The notes: a model not told the origin generated them from the sequence alone. A stretch of DNA of 64,000 nt from Demequina soli (GCF_000971195.1 NZ_BBLZ01000006.1:62001-126000); one strand, 5' to 3'. Shown: positions 45,809 through 55,070, numbered from the stretch's first letter. Program-made: numbers and translations.

Positions 45809-46333
45809 ATGGCGGCTGTGCCCGGCACCGCGACGCGGCGGCTGTCGATCGCTGGCGAGCTCCACATCCTCGTGGTCGTCACGGTCGTCGCCACGTGGGT
45901 CGCCTGGCTGCTCGTCGGCCTGGTGCTCGCGCCGTGGCTCGGCGTGGACGCGGCCTGGCTGCCCGGTCCGATCGGCGTCGTGTACTCCGTGCGGTGGATC
46001 CTGCTCGTCCAGGTCTTGTTCGCGATGGCGAACGGGCTCGCGCAGGCGTTCTCTCGCTCCGACGTGCGCTGGTCGCTCGCGATCCCGGTCGCGCTGTGCG
46101 TGGTGGTCGGCGCCGTCACCGCGATGGTCGCGCTCGTCGCGGGTGCCGTCGAGGGGCTGCTGTCCTTCGTGGGCCTCGGCATCGTGGTGACGGCATACGC
46201 AGCCGGGGCGCGGTGGGTCAGCCGGACGCCGCCGCCACGCGCGGTCGGCGTCGCCGCGGGCGGCCTCGTGTGGACCGTCGCGCTCGGCACCGTGGCTTGG
46301 GGGGCGTGGGCGCTCGCGCAGATCGCCGGGTAG
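45809..46333 (+). CDS. multi-pass membrane protein
   Basis: 174 residues, four or five hydrophobic segments. A strong ribosome site GAGGGGGAG precedes ATG 45809 and resembles that of the lipoprotein gene at 7137, with which it shares its upstream palindrome. No family recognised. It is convergent with the dehydrogenase gene, with only 6 bp between stops. Confidence 0.7.
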   Translation: MAAVPGTATRRLSIAGELHILVVVTVVATWVAWLLVGLVLAPWLGVDAAWLPGPIGVVYSVRWILLVQVLFAMANGLAQAFSRSDVRWSLAIPVALCVVVGAVTAMVALVAGAVEGLLSFVGLGIVVTAYAAGARWVSRTPPPRAVGVAAGGLVWTVALGTVAWGAWALAQIAG

Positions 46334-46339
46334 GGCCGC

Positions 46340-47245
46340 TCAGCGCTCGAACGACGCGAAGTATGCCGCGGCCATGTCCTCGGACCCGTGCCCGGAGCCG
46401 GTCGCGCGCTCGAGCCGCGCCCGCGCGCCCTCGAGCCCGTCGAGGTGGAGGCCCGCGCCGCGCGCGGCGTCGAGGATCAGCCCGGCGTCCTTCGCTGCGG
46501 TCGCCGCGGCGAACGACGCGGGCGACAGCCGCTCCTCGAGGATGAGCGACGCCTTGGCGCGCAGGTAGCCCATGTCGAGCCCGCCCCCGGCGACGATCTC
46601 AAGGAACTGGCGGGGCTCGACTCCCAGGCCCTCGGCGAGCGAGATCACCTCACCGGTCGCGTTGTTGACCGCGAGGACCCAGGTGTTGGCGACCAGCTTG
46701 AGGCGCTGCGCCGACCCGGCGGACGCGTCGTCGCCCGTCCACACCGTGCGGGAGCCGACCGCGTCGAACAGCGCGGCGGCCGTCTCGCGGGTCTCCTCGG
46801 AGGCCGCCGCGAGGACGGTGAGCTGCCCGGCCTCGGCGGGCTCGCGCGTGCCGAGCACCGGAGCGTCGACGAGCGTGAGCTCGAGCTCCGCCGCGAGGGC
46901 GGCGACCTGTGCGTGCAGGTCGAGGCCGACCGTGGCGCACTGCACCCACACGGTTCCCGGACGCAGCCCGGGCGCCGCCTGACGGACCACGTCGAGCGTG
47001 ACCGGTCCGTCGTGGAGCATGGTCAGCATGACGTCGGCCTCCGCGACGGCCTCGGCCGGCGTGACCGTCGGCGTCGCTCCGTCCGCGGCGAGCGCGGCCG
47101 CGGCCGCGTGCGTGCGGTTCCAGACCCGCACGTGGTGGCCCGCCCGCACGAGGTTCCGCGCCATCGCGGCCCCCATGATGCCCATGCCGAGCACGGCGAC
47201 GGTGAGCGGGCGGGATGCGCCCTCGGGTGCGGCGGTCTCGGACAT
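46340..47245 (-). CDS. NAD(P)-dependent oxidoreductase, 3-hydroxyisobutyrate dehydrogenase family
   Basis: 301 residues. Rossmann motif VLGMGIMGAAMARNLVRAGH, the family glycine-rich block DAPVLGTREPAEAGQL and the catalytic-lysine helix RLKLVANTWVLAVNNATGE. It oxidises a beta-hydroxyacid or reduces a semialdehyde; the substrate is not predictable. GAGGAG precedes the ATG on the minus strand. Confidence 0.9.
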   Translation of the reverse strand: MSETAAPEGASRPLTVAVLGMGIMGAAMARNLVRAGHHVRVWNRTHAAAAALAADGATPTVTPAEAVAEADVMLTMLHDGPVTLDVVRQAAPGLRPGTVWVQCATVGLDLHAQVAALAAELELTLVDAPVLGTREPAEAGQLTVLAAASEETRETAAALFDAVGSRTVWTGDDASAGSAQRLKLVANTWVLAVNNATGEVISLAEGLGVEPRQFLEIVAGGGLDMGYLRAKASLILEERLSPASFAAATAAKDAGLILDAARGAGLHLDGLEGARARLERATGSGHGSEDMAAAYFASFER

Positions 47246-47322
47246 GAACGCTCCTCGGATGGTGGATGGTCGAAGGGAGAACGTGCGAGCCGCGCGTCCG
47301 CTTCCCTCAGTACGCTCGACCC

Positions 47323-48162
47323 GTGGAACTCGCCCGCGCCTCGCTGTCCGCCCTCGCGGCGCTCCTGCTCGCGGGCTGCGCGCTGCTGCCCTCCGACGGC
47401 GCCTCGCCCTCGGACGCGGGGGCGTCGCCGGCCCCGCCCGCCGCGGCGGACGCGACCGGCACGCCCGGCCCGACCGACGCATCGTCCGCCCCGAGCGTCG
47501 ACGTGCCCACACGGATCATCGACCGCGGCGAGCACGGCTCGTACGGCGTGGTGACGCTCGACCTCGCGGACTGGGACGTGCGCGTCGACTGGCCCCGCCG
47601 CGCCGACGGCACCGATATGGCGTCCTATATCGCGCACCATCCGGGCATCGCGGTCCTCACCAACGCGGGGATCTTCTCCGACGACCTCACGCCGGGCGGG
47701 CTGCTCGTCGCGGACGGCACGGAGCTGCGCGCGCTCAACCTCGCGGACGGCTATGGCAACTTCCACCTCAAGCCCAACGCGGTGTTCGAGATCCGCGACG
47801 ACGGCACCGCCGCGGTCGTCGACTCCACCCGCTACGACCCGGCGGGCGTCGCGCAGGCGACCCAGTCGGGCCCGGCCCTGCTGCTCGACGGGCAGATCCA
47901 CCCGCAGTTCAACGAGCACAGCACCAACACGGCGCTGCGCAGCGGCGTCGGCGTCAGCCCCGACGGGCGCACCGTCTACCTGGTCATCACGCGCACCTAC
48001 GTCACCCTGTGGGACTTCGCGACGATGTTCCGCGACGAGCTCGGGGTCCACGACGCCCTCTACCTCGACGGCCAGATCTCGCAGCTGTGGGTGGCGGGCG
48101 AGCCCGACCCCACGCCGTACCTCGGCCCCTACGCGGGCGTGATCGCGGCCTACCCGCGCTGA
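47323..48162 (+). CDS. phosphodiester glycosidase-family lipoprotein
   Basis: 279 residues. Lipobox LAGC (Cys about residue 18), a Pro/Ala/Ser linker, then a DUF2233/NAGPA-like domain (NAGIFSDDLTPGGLLVADG; YLVITRTYVTLWDFATMF; DALYLDGQISQLWV). Such enzymes cleave sugar phosphodiesters, for instance in wall polymers. GTG 47323 follows TACGCT by 6 nt, so it is likely leaderless. One copy of the 10-base word encodes TDASSAP in the linker. Confidence 0.87.
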   Translation: MELARASLSALAALLLAGCALLPSDGASPSDAGASPAPPAAADATGTPGPTDASSAPSVDVPTRIIDRGEHGSYGVVTLDLADWDVRVDWPRRADGTDMASYIAHHPGIAVLTNAGIFSDDLTPGGLLVADGTELRALNLADGYGNFHLKPNAVFEIRDDGTAAVVDSTRYDPAGVAQATQSGPALLLDGQIHPQFNEHSTNTALRSGVGVSPDGRTVYLVITRTYVTLWDFATMFRDELGVHDALYLDGQISQLWVAGEPDPTPYLGPYAGVIAAYPR

Positions 48163-48185
48163 TCGCCGGGGCGTACGGTGCGCTC

Positions 48186-49103
48186 ATGACCCTCGAGCCT
48201 GGCGTGGCCGCGTGGGTCGCCGCGCGCCTCGGGTCGCCGCCCGGCGAGGCGTTCTTCGTGGCTCGCTCGATGTCCGAGGTGTGGGGCGTCGCGCTCGCCG
48301 ACGGCCGCCGCGTCGCGGTCAAGCGGCGCGACGGGGGAGCGCGGCTCGCGATCGCGGCACGCGCGCATCGCGCCGCCGCCCGGGCCGGGATCGACACGCC
48401 CGCCCTCCTGGCCGGCCCGGACCGCGTGGGGGACGATGCGTGGCTCACCGCCGAGGACTGGCGTCCGGAGGGCGCCCTGACGCCGCAGGGCGACGCGCCG
48501 GAGGCCTTCGCGCGGCTGCTGGCGCGCATCGTCGCCGCGCTCGCGGGGGTCGAGCACGCGGGGCTCGAGCCGACGCCGTGGACCGCCTACGCCCACGGCG
48601 CCGAGGACCGCGTGTGGCCGCCGCCGGGCTCGGACCGGTGGGATCCGCACCGCATCGAGGCGGACCTGCCGCCCGCGCTCGTGGACATGGCCCGGGCCGC
48701 CCGCGCGCGGCTGCGGGCGAGCGCCCTGCCGCCGGTGCTGGGGCACGCGGACCTCAACGGGATGAACGTCCGCTGGGTGGGCGGCTCGCCGATCGTCCAC
48801 GACTGGGACTCGATCACCGCCGTTCCCGAGGCGGTGCTCGCGGGCGTGCTCGCCACCGACCACGTCGCCGCCCCGGATGCGGGCGCGATCGCGGACATCG
48901 CGACGGGCGAGCGCCTCCTCGCCGCATACGAGGCGGCCCGCGGGCGCGCCCTCACGCGCGAGGAGGGAGAGGTCGCGTGGGCGGCGTCCGCGTGGCTCGC
49001 GTGCTACAACGCCGCCTTCGAGCACCTGCACGGAGGGCCGGGCGCCGTCACCGCCGCGATCCTGCGCGACGGGGGAGCGCGGCTCGCGCTCGCGGGCGCG
49101 TGA
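48186..49103 (+). CDS. aminoglycoside phosphotransferase-like kinase
   Basis: 305 residues, APH fold. Catalytic loop GHADLNGMNVRW (HxDxxxxN), DFG-equivalent IVHDWDSI and the N-lobe lysine in VAVKRRDGG are present, so it is likely an active small-molecule kinase. Antibiotic resistance is not implied. TACGGT ends 6 nt before the ATG. One copy of the word encodes GDDAW. Confidence 0.85.
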   Translation: MTLEPGVAAWVAARLGSPPGEAFFVARSMSEVWGVALADGRRVAVKRRDGGARLAIAARAHRAAARAGIDTPALLAGPDRVGDDAWLTAEDWRPEGALTPQGDAPEAFARLLARIVAALAGVEHAGLEPTPWTAYAHGAEDRVWPPPGSDRWDPHRIEADLPPALVDMARAARARLRASALPPVLGHADLNGMNVRWVGGSPIVHDWDSITAVPEAVLAGVLATDHVAAPDAGAIADIATGERLLAAYEAARGRALTREEGEVAWAASAWLACYNAAFEHLHGGPGAVTAAILRDGGARLALAGA

Positions 49104-49130
49104 CGCGGGGCACCGCCCTACGCTGACCCC

Positions 49131-49526
49131 ATGGCAGTCACCGACCTCGCCGAGCTCATCGCCGGCCTGAGCGCGCGTCTCGATCCCGAGGCCTACGTGT
49201 GGGCGTCCGTGCCGACGGTCCCCGAGGGCTGGGATCCGGTGGTCACGGTCCGCGAGTCGGAGGGCATGACGGTGGTGCTGCCCGAGGCGCAGGCGGACGC
49301 CCTGGGTCTCGCCTACGAGTTCCGCTCGGCGCGCATCACCCTCGAGGTGCTGTCCGCGCTCGAGGCGGTCGGGCTCACCGCGGCCTTCGCGCGTGCGCTC
49401 GCGGACGAGGGCATCAGCGCCAACGTGGTCGCCGGCTTCCACCACGACCACATCTTCGTGCCATGGGCCCGACGCGCCGACGCCCTGGCCGCCCTCGAGC
49501 GGCTCCAGTCCTCCGCACGCGGCTGA
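49131..49526 (+). CDS. ACT domain-containing protein
   Basis: 131 residues, an ACT-type ligand-binding fold (SARITLEVLSALEAVGLTAAFARALADEG; ANVVAGFHHDHIFVPW). Soluble; regulatory amino-acid binding is the family role. TACGCT at 49119-49124 ends 6 nt before the ATG, another leaderless candidate. Confidence 0.85.
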   Translation: MAVTDLAELIAGLSARLDPEAYVWASVPTVPEGWDPVVTVRESEGMTVVLPEAQADALGLAYEFRSARITLEVLSALEAVGLTAAFARALADEGISANVVAGFHHDHIFVPWARRADALAALERLQSSARG

Positions 49527-49761
49527 GCCGGCGGCCCCGCCCGCGCCGCGCAAGGATCCTGCAAAAGCGACCCCGGCCTACCCACGCGCAGACGGTGGGG
49601 GTAGCGTGCGAGGGGTCGAGTCGGCGCGGCTTGCGGGATCCATGGGGAGGGGGCCCGTCGCCGCGACGATGCTCCGGGCGGCGCCGTCGAGGGCGCCAGG
49701 GTCGCGTGTGAGGGGACGGCGACCGAGCCTCCCCGTCGCTGACCCGACCTTGGAGCGTCCC

Positions 49762-50631
49762 ATGACCACCGCATCGTCCACCCCGACCATCACCACCCAC
49801 GAGCGCGAGCAGATCGACGCCGCGAACGCGACGGGCGGCCCCGCCGTGATCCTCATCCACGGGCTGTGGGCCGTCGCCGACGGCTGGCACCCGTGGCAGG
49901 CGCGCCTCGCGGAGCGCGGCATGGCGTCCGTCGCCGTCGCGTGGCCGCGCGAGCCCGCGACCTTCGAGGCCGCGATCGCGAACCCCGACGCCGTCGCCGG
50001 GGTCGGGATCCAGGAGACCGCCGACCACATCGCCGCGGTCATCGCGGCGCTCGACGTCAAGCCGTACGTGGTGGGCCACTCGTTCGGCGGGCTGCTCGCG
50101 CAGAAGATCGCGGGCATGGGCCTGGCCCGCGCCACGGTCGCGATCGAGCCCGCGCCCGTCAAGGGCGTGCTGCCGCTGCCGCTCAACGTGCTGCGGGCGT
50201 CGTCGCCCGTGCTCGGCAACCCCGCCAACCGCACCAAGGCGGTGCGCCTCACCTACGAGCAGTTCAAGTTCGCGTGGGCGAACGAGCTCGAGGAGAAGGA
50301 GGCGAAGCGGCTGTGGAACACCGTGCATGTCGCGGCGCCCGGCAAGCCGCTGTTCCAGGCGGCGGCCGCGCGCTTCCAGCCCCACTCCGAGGCGGCGGTC
50401 GACGTGATGAACCCGCTGCGTGGCCCCCTGCTCATCATCGGTGGCGACTCGGACCACCTGGTCGCGCCGTCCGTCAACCGTGCGACGCTCAAGCTGCAGA
50501 GCCGCAATCCCGGCCTCACGGAGTTCCTTGAGATGCCGCACCGCGGCCACTCGATCACGATCGACGCGGGCTGGACCGAGGTCGCGGACGCCGCGATGGA
50601 CTTCCTGCTCGCGCATCCCGGCGACGACTGA
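49762..50631 (+). CDS. alpha/beta hydrolase, catalytically complete
   Basis: 289 residues. Oxyanion motif LIHGLWAVADGW, nucleophile elbow VVGHSFGGLL, acid in GGDSDHLV and His in PHRGHSITIDAGW. Soluble; substrate unknown. The next gene is a tandem paralogue lacking the nucleophile. ATG 49762 has GGAG upstream; the preceding 235-bp gap holds a plausible promoter around 49590-49615 (GGGTAGCGT). A copy of the word reads TTASST at the N-terminus. Confidence 0.87.
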   Translation: MTTASSTPTITTHEREQIDAANATGGPAVILIHGLWAVADGWHPWQARLAERGMASVAVAWPREPATFEAAIANPDAVAGVGIQETADHIAAVIAALDVKPYVVGHSFGGLLAQKIAGMGLARATVAIEPAPVKGVLPLPLNVLRASSPVLGNPANRTKAVRLTYEQFKFAWANELEEKEAKRLWNTVHVAAPGKPLFQAAAARFQPHSEAAVDVMNPLRGPLLIIGGDSDHLVAPSVNRATLKLQSRNPGLTEFLEMPHRGHSITIDAGWTEVADAAMDFLLAHPGDD

Positions 50632-50700
50632 GCGCGCGACGGCCCCGACCGGCGCCTCCCGTGGCGGCCGTGGCCACCCGCGGTTACATTCGAACGAGCC

Positions 50701-51549
50701 ATGAACGCCGGTCGGATGACGCCGCGCGAGCGGGAGCAGGTCGACGCCGCCAACGCGGCGGACGGCCCCGCCGTGGTGCTCCTGCACGAGATGTGGGCGC
50801 TCGCGGGCGTGTGGGAGCCGTGGCGGGAGCGGCTCGCCTCCGCCGGCCTGCCGACGGTGACCCTCGAGTGGCCGGGCGAGGCCGCCTCGGTCGAGGACGC
50901 CCAGGCGCACCCGGACGCGATCGCGGGGGTCGGCCTGCTTGACATCCTCGCCCACGCGCTCGCGGTCGTGGACGCGCTGCGCGAGCCGCCGTTCGTGGTG
51001 GGCGACGGCGTCGGCGCGCTCACGGCGCAGCAGATCGCCGGCCGCGGCCGTGCCCGCGCGGCGGTGGCGATCTCGCCGGCGCCGATGCGCGGCGCGCCCC
51101 CGGCGCCCGACACGGTGCTCGCGTCCGCCGCGCCGATCCTGGGGGAGCGCGGCAACCGGGAGCGGGCCGTCGCGCTGCGCTATCCCGAGTTCCGCCGCGC
51201 GTGCGCCAACGCGCTCACGGTCGACGAGGCGCGCGCCTTGTGGGAGGCGTTCCACGTGCCCGCGCCCGGTCGCGTCGGCTTCGAGGTCGCGACGCAGCGG
51301 CGCGAGGCCCGCGCGCCGTCGAGCGTCGACACCGTCAACCGCGACCGCGGCCCGCTGCTCGTCATCGCGGCCGGCAAGGACCGCCTGGTCCCGCCGGAGG
51401 TCGCGGCCGAGACGTTCCGCATCCAGAGCCGCAACCCGTGCCCCACGGACTACGTGGAGTTCTTCGACCGCGGCCACACCCTGACGTACGACGCGGGATG
51501 GCCCGAGGTGGCCGACCGGGTCATCGAGTACCTCGACCGGTACCGGTGA
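50701..51549 (+). CDS. alpha/beta hydrolase paralogue lacking the nucleophile
   Basis: 282 residues, about the same architecture as the preceding gene (EREQVDAANAADGPAVVLLHEMWALAGVWEPW; FFDRGHTLTYDAGWPEVAD). The GHSFGG elbow has become GDGVGA, so the catalytic Ser is Gly, and the oxyanion HG has become HE; the His motif RGH is kept. It is therefore a likely pseudoenzyme, perhaps a binding or regulatory partner of its neighbour. TACATT lies 10 nt before the ATG. Confidence 0.85.
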   Translation: MNAGRMTPREREQVDAANAADGPAVVLLHEMWALAGVWEPWRERLASAGLPTVTLEWPGEAASVEDAQAHPDAIAGVGLLDILAHALAVVDALREPPFVVGDGVGALTAQQIAGRGRARAAVAISPAPMRGAPPAPDTVLASAAPILGERGNRERAVALRYPEFRRACANALTVDEARALWEAFHVPAPGRVGFEVATQRREARAPSSVDTVNRDRGPLLVIAAGKDRLVPPEVAAETFRIQSRNPCPTDYVEFFDRGHTLTYDAGWPEVADRVIEYLDRYR

Positions 51550-51562
51550 GGGGCGCACGCGC

Positions 51563-52177
51563 TCACAGCGTGCGGATCACGCGGGCCGGGTTGCCGGCGA
51601 CCACGGACATGGGCGGCACGTCCTTGGTGACCACCGATCCGGCCGCGACCACCGAGCCGCGCCCGATGGTGACGCCGGGGCAGATCACCACGGACCCGCC
51701 CAGCCACACGTCCGACTCGAGCGTGATGGGGAACGCGCGCTCCCAGCCCTCGCGGCGGATGTCCACGTCGAACGCGTGGTTGACCGTGTAGAAGCGCGCG
51801 TCGGGGCCGATGAGCGCGTGGTCGCCGATGGTCACGATTCCCGAGCCGACGATGACCAGGTTGGAGTTGATGAACACGTCGCGGCCGAACCGCACGCGCT
51901 CGCGGTACTCGAGGTAGATCGGCGGGCGGTAGTCCAGGCCGGGCCCGCACTCGCCCACGAGCGCGGCGAGGCCTGCCGTCGAGCCCTCCGGGTCGTCGTA
52001 GTAGCGGCCGTTGAGCTCGCGCAGGCGCGCGAGGGTCGCGCGCTGCATGTCGGCGAGCTCGGGCCCGGCGCGGTACCGGAACCACTCGTCGGCCTGCAGC
52101 TTCTCGTACTCGGTGCGGGTGGGGTCCTCGACGGGGACCTCGGCCATCGCGGCCTTCATGTGCTCGGGGCTGGTCAC
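51563..52177 (-). CDS. sugar O-acetyltransferase (maltose acetyltransferase type)
   Basis: 204 residues. N-terminal Mac domain (EYEKLQADEWFRYRAGPEL) and a left-handed beta helix of hexapeptide repeats (FINSNLVIVGSGIVTIGDHALIGP; PGVTIGRGSVVAAGSVVTKDV), as in maltose/galactoside acetyltransferases; catalytic His in TVNHAFD. GTG 52177 follows TAGGTT (complement of 52185-52190) by 7 nt, so probably leaderless. Acts on sugars with acetyl-CoA. Confidence 0.92.
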   Translation of the reverse strand: MTSPEHMKAAMAEVPVEDPTRTEYEKLQADEWFRYRAGPELADMQRATLARLRELNGRYYDDPEGSTAGLAALVGECGPGLDYRPPIYLEYRERVRFGRDVFINSNLVIVGSGIVTIGDHALIGPDARFYTVNHAFDVDIRREGWERAFPITLESDVWLGGSVVICPGVTIGRGSVVAAGSVVTKDVPPMSVVAGNPARVIRTL

Positions 52178-52197
52178 GGGATCCAACCTACGGCCGT

Positions 52198-54105
52198 TCA
52201 CAGGTACATCGGCGTGAGCGCCTCGTAGTCCTCCACGGTCGCGTCGCGCAGGCATGCCTCGATGATCCGGCGGCCCAGCGGGTCCAGGTCGTCGGTGAGG
52301 AACTGCGCGAGCTCGGACTTGAAGAAGCCCGTGAGGATCGCGCAGCCCGCGTCGTAGGCCTCGAGCCCCACCTGCGACTGCGTCTCCGGGCGCAGCAGCG
52401 TGCGGCGCACCGGCTGGCCGTCGAGCGTGATCTCCTTGGGCGAGTAGCCGAACAGCGCGCAGCGGGCCGGCTCGAGCTGGTCGGCGCGCATGCGCCCGCC
52501 GCCCTTGCGGGCGAGCCACTCGCGGGTGAGCCACTCCGCGGAGAAGCCCACGTGGTAGGCGCCGATGTGCTGGTTGGGCGTGAGGACGTAGCGCGTCCGG
52601 TGGAACTCGACGATCTGCCGGAGCAGCAGGTTCGCGGCCTCGACCTTGGTGCCCGTCGAGAACGGCCAGTACGAGCCCACGCCCTCCGACACCATGCCGC
52701 CGTGCTCGAGCGTCCTCACCGCGTCCGCGGCCTCGCCGATCGACGGGTTCTTGTCGCCGCGCGGCGCGATGAGGCGCCACAGCCACGCGATGGCCGGCGG
52801 CACGAAGTGCGTCATGCCCATGATCCCGTAGGTCGGGTTCTCGGCCGTGCACGCGGGCATGCGGGCGCCGAACGTGCGCACGTCGACCGCCTCGGGCTCA
52901 TGCACCACGCCGTGGATCATCCGGCGGGGGATGACGACGCGCGGGTTGGGGCACGGCTTCCCCGTCGAGTCGAGCGTGTGCTCCCACGGCAGCACCGTCG
53001 CGTCCTGCACGCCGTCGAGGCTGAAGAACACCAGGGGCGTGTCGGGGTGGATGACCGCCCGCTCGAAGTGCACGTCCGCGCCGTACGCCTTGAGGTTGTC
53101 GACGCGCACGAACCAGCCGTCCTCTGCGTCCGCGACCACCATCTTCCCGGAGCCGTCCTGGACGGCCGGGTGGCACAGCGTCATGTCGTCGGTGACGGGC
53201 GCGAGGTCCGAGGTCTCGGACAGCGTGATGAGGTACGGCTCGTGGGTGACCACGTTGGTGCCGAGCAGGATGCGGCCGTCGTCCTCGCGGCGCAGGTCCT
53301 GGCACATCTCGGACTTGCCGCCGCCGGAGGCGCCCTCGTGCATGATCACGGTCTCGTTGTCGTAGGGCGTGGTGACGCGCACCGCCGACGCGTGCGCCGT
53401 GATCCAGCCCTCCTGCTCGCCGACGTCGAGCAGCACCGAGAACACGCCCTTCTTCGCGCTGGGCCCCGGGTAGAGGTTGTAGGCGAAGATCTCGTGCAGC
53501 GTCTCGGAGCGGTCGTGGACCACCACCTGCCTGCCGTCGAAGTGGGTGTGGCGGAACGGGGGAGCGACGTAGAGGATCGAGCGCGGCGTGAACGGCCCGA
53601 GCTCGTCGAACGTCACCCAGCCCTGCAGGTCCACGAGCGCGGTCGCGAAGAACGCCGCGTTCGCGGGCATGATCGCGATCGAGGGCGAGCCGTGCATGAG
53701 GCCGCCGGCCTTGAACGGCACCACCACGAGGTCCTGGCGGGCCAGCCACGCCATCGTGTCGGCGCGCGCGGAGTCGAACGCGTGGCCGAACCGGTCGGCG
53801 TAGCGGGCCTTGTCGGTGGGGCGGCTGTCCGCGATCACCATGCACTGCGGGTCCCGGCGCCGCATGTAGTCCTCGGGGTAGTTGACGGCCATGCCGTTGC
53901 GGCAGCGCGTCACGGTCGCCTCGGTGACCACCTCGCCGTCGACGTCGTAGTCGACGCTGAAGCGGGGGCCGCCCTCCGGTCCCAGGGCGAGGGCGTAGAG
54001 CTCGGCGCGCGTGGCGGGCACGGTGACGCTCGGGGCCGCCGCGAGGGCGGCGCGCACCTCGGGGGCGAGGTCGACCAGCGACAAGGGGGTGAGGGTGTCC
54101 AGCAT
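52198..54105 (-). CDS. DUF4914 family, PEPCK-like P-loop protein
   Basis: 635 residues. A central P-loop HEGASGGGKSEM resembles that of ATP-dependent phosphoenolpyruvate carboxykinases, and long conserved blocks (NPTYGIMGMTHFVPPAIAWLWR; TPNQHIGAYHVGFSAEWL) match what I remember of DUF4914; its reaction is not established. GAAGGAG precedes ATG 54105. A DosR-like box 87 bp upstream is almost identical to one before adhP, suggesting a shared regulon. Confidence 0.75.
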   Translation of the reverse strand: MLDTLTPLSLVDLAPEVRAALAAAPSVTVPATRAELYALALGPEGGPRFSVDYDVDGEVVTEATVTRCRNGMAVNYPEDYMRRRDPQCMVIADSRPTDKARYADRFGHAFDSARADTMAWLARQDLVVVPFKAGGLMHGSPSIAIMPANAAFFATALVDLQGWVTFDELGPFTPRSILYVAPPFRHTHFDGRQVVVHDRSETLHEIFAYNLYPGPSAKKGVFSVLLDVGEQEGWITAHASAVRVTTPYDNETVIMHEGASGGGKSEMCQDLRREDDGRILLGTNVVTHEPYLITLSETSDLAPVTDDMTLCHPAVQDGSGKMVVADAEDGWFVRVDNLKAYGADVHFERAVIHPDTPLVFFSLDGVQDATVLPWEHTLDSTGKPCPNPRVVIPRRMIHGVVHEPEAVDVRTFGARMPACTAENPTYGIMGMTHFVPPAIAWLWRLIAPRGDKNPSIGEAADAVRTLEHGGMVSEGVGSYWPFSTGTKVEAANLLLRQIVEFHRTRYVLTPNQHIGAYHVGFSAEWLTREWLARKGGGRMRADQLEPARCALFGYSPKEITLDGQPVRRTLLRPETQSQVGLEAYDAGCAILTGFFKSELAQFLTDDLDPLGRRIIEACLRDATVEDYEALTPMYL

Positions 54106-54162
54106 GCTCGGCTCCTTCGACTCGCGCGGCGCAGGACTCGTCCATCGTGCGCCTCTCGGCAG

Positions 54163-54207
54163 AGTCTGTCGATTCAAAAGGAAAGGTAAAAGGGACGTAG
54201 GTCACGG
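54163..54207 (-). promoter_or_regulatory. DUF4914 promoter with DosR-like box
   Basis: On the minus strand: box GGGACGTAGGTCACGG (given as + strand, 54192-54207), adjacent -35-like TTTTAC (54186-54191) and, 17 bp on, -10-like CAGACT (54163-54168). The box matches 15 of 16 bases with 15507-15522 before adhP. A box abutting -35 is the usual place for a class II activator. Confidence 0.5.
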
Positions 54208-54332
54208 GTCATGGGTTGGTTCGCCGCGACACGCGGGTGAGCAGGGACGATGCGCTGGCGCGGCGGTCGTGGCGCCCCTAGGCTCGCGTCAGGTCGCCGC
54301 GAGGACGCGGCGCCGGAGGTCGGGGGGCTTCG

Positions 54333-55070
54333 ATGGGCGGACGGGCGGTGGTCGCTGCCGCGGGCGTCGTGGTGGTGCTGGGCGCGGCGTGGTGGATCGC
54401 GAGGGATCGGGTGGCGGAGCCGCCGGTCACGGAGGAGCGGGCGCGGCACACGGACGTGCCGGTGCTCGTCCCGGACGGCGGCGACGAGGTGTGGTGGACC
54501 TGCCTGGGCGGCCAGTGGCACGAGTCGCCGCGCTCCCACGGCGTGCTGCTGCTCACCACCGGGGCCTCCGGCTGGGTCGACACCTGCGCGCGGGTCTACG
54601 CGATGCCCGCCTCGTCGGCCGCCCGCGATGCCTACGCCGTCGCCGTCACCTCGTACTGGACCACGGAGGGCGGCTACGCCGTCGAGCCGTGGGCCGAGGT
54701 CGACACGCCCGCGGAGGGGCCGTTCACGGTGCAGGTGTCGACGTCGGTCGACGCGACGGACTCGGGCGTCGGCTCGCCCGCGTTGCTGGCGGCCTTCGCG
54801 ATCGTGCCCTGCGGGCCCGGCGACACGGATCCCGCGGGCTGGATCGCCGGCTGGACCGTCGACGTGGGCGACGCTTGCGTGGGCGCGGTGGGTGACGCGC
54901 TCGCCGAGGAGGGCTACGACGCCGGGCGCGCCTGGTGGACCTTCGACCGGCCCTCTGCGGTCGACGTCACGGGTCTCGCCTGGACCTTTGAGGTCCCCGC
55001 CGGCTCGGACCCCGTGTTCGAGCTCCGCGCGGGCGACGCCGGCGGCGACACCACGGCGCGCAGCCGCTGA
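54333..55070 (+). CDS. membrane-anchored secreted protein (paralogue A)
   Basis: 245 residues: one N-terminal transmembrane helix (VVAAAGVVVVLGAAWWI), then an extracytoplasmic domain with several cysteines (TCLGG; VDTCARVYAM; VPCGPG; DACVGAVG). The block VDTCARVYAM...AYAVAVTSYW has a counterpart VDSCMEVYRM...YLAVVTSAW in the next gene, so the two are paralogues. A TAGGCT box near 54281 is likely the promoter. No family recognised. Confidence 0.7.
   Translation: MGGRAVVAAAGVVVVLGAAWWIARDRVAEPPVTEERARHTDVPVLVPDGGDEVWWTCLGGQWHESPRSHGVLLLTTGASGWVDTCARVYAMPASSAARDAYAVAVTSYWTTEGGYAVEPWAEVDTPAEGPFTVQVSTSVDATDSGVGSPALLAAFAIVPCGPGDTDPAGWIAGWTVDVGDACVGAVGDALAEEGYDAGRAWWTFDRPSAVDVTGLAWTFEVPAGSDPVFELRAGDAGGDTTARSR

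Noticed and set aside
48186-49103. Aminoglycoside resistance gene
   Set aside because: The APH fold is shared by many housekeeping kinases; nothing in the context indicates antibiotic resistance.
50685-50707. SOS box before the second alpha/beta hydrolase (TTCGAACGA)
   Set aside because: Only one half-site TCGAAC is present; the required GTTCGA four bases on is missing.
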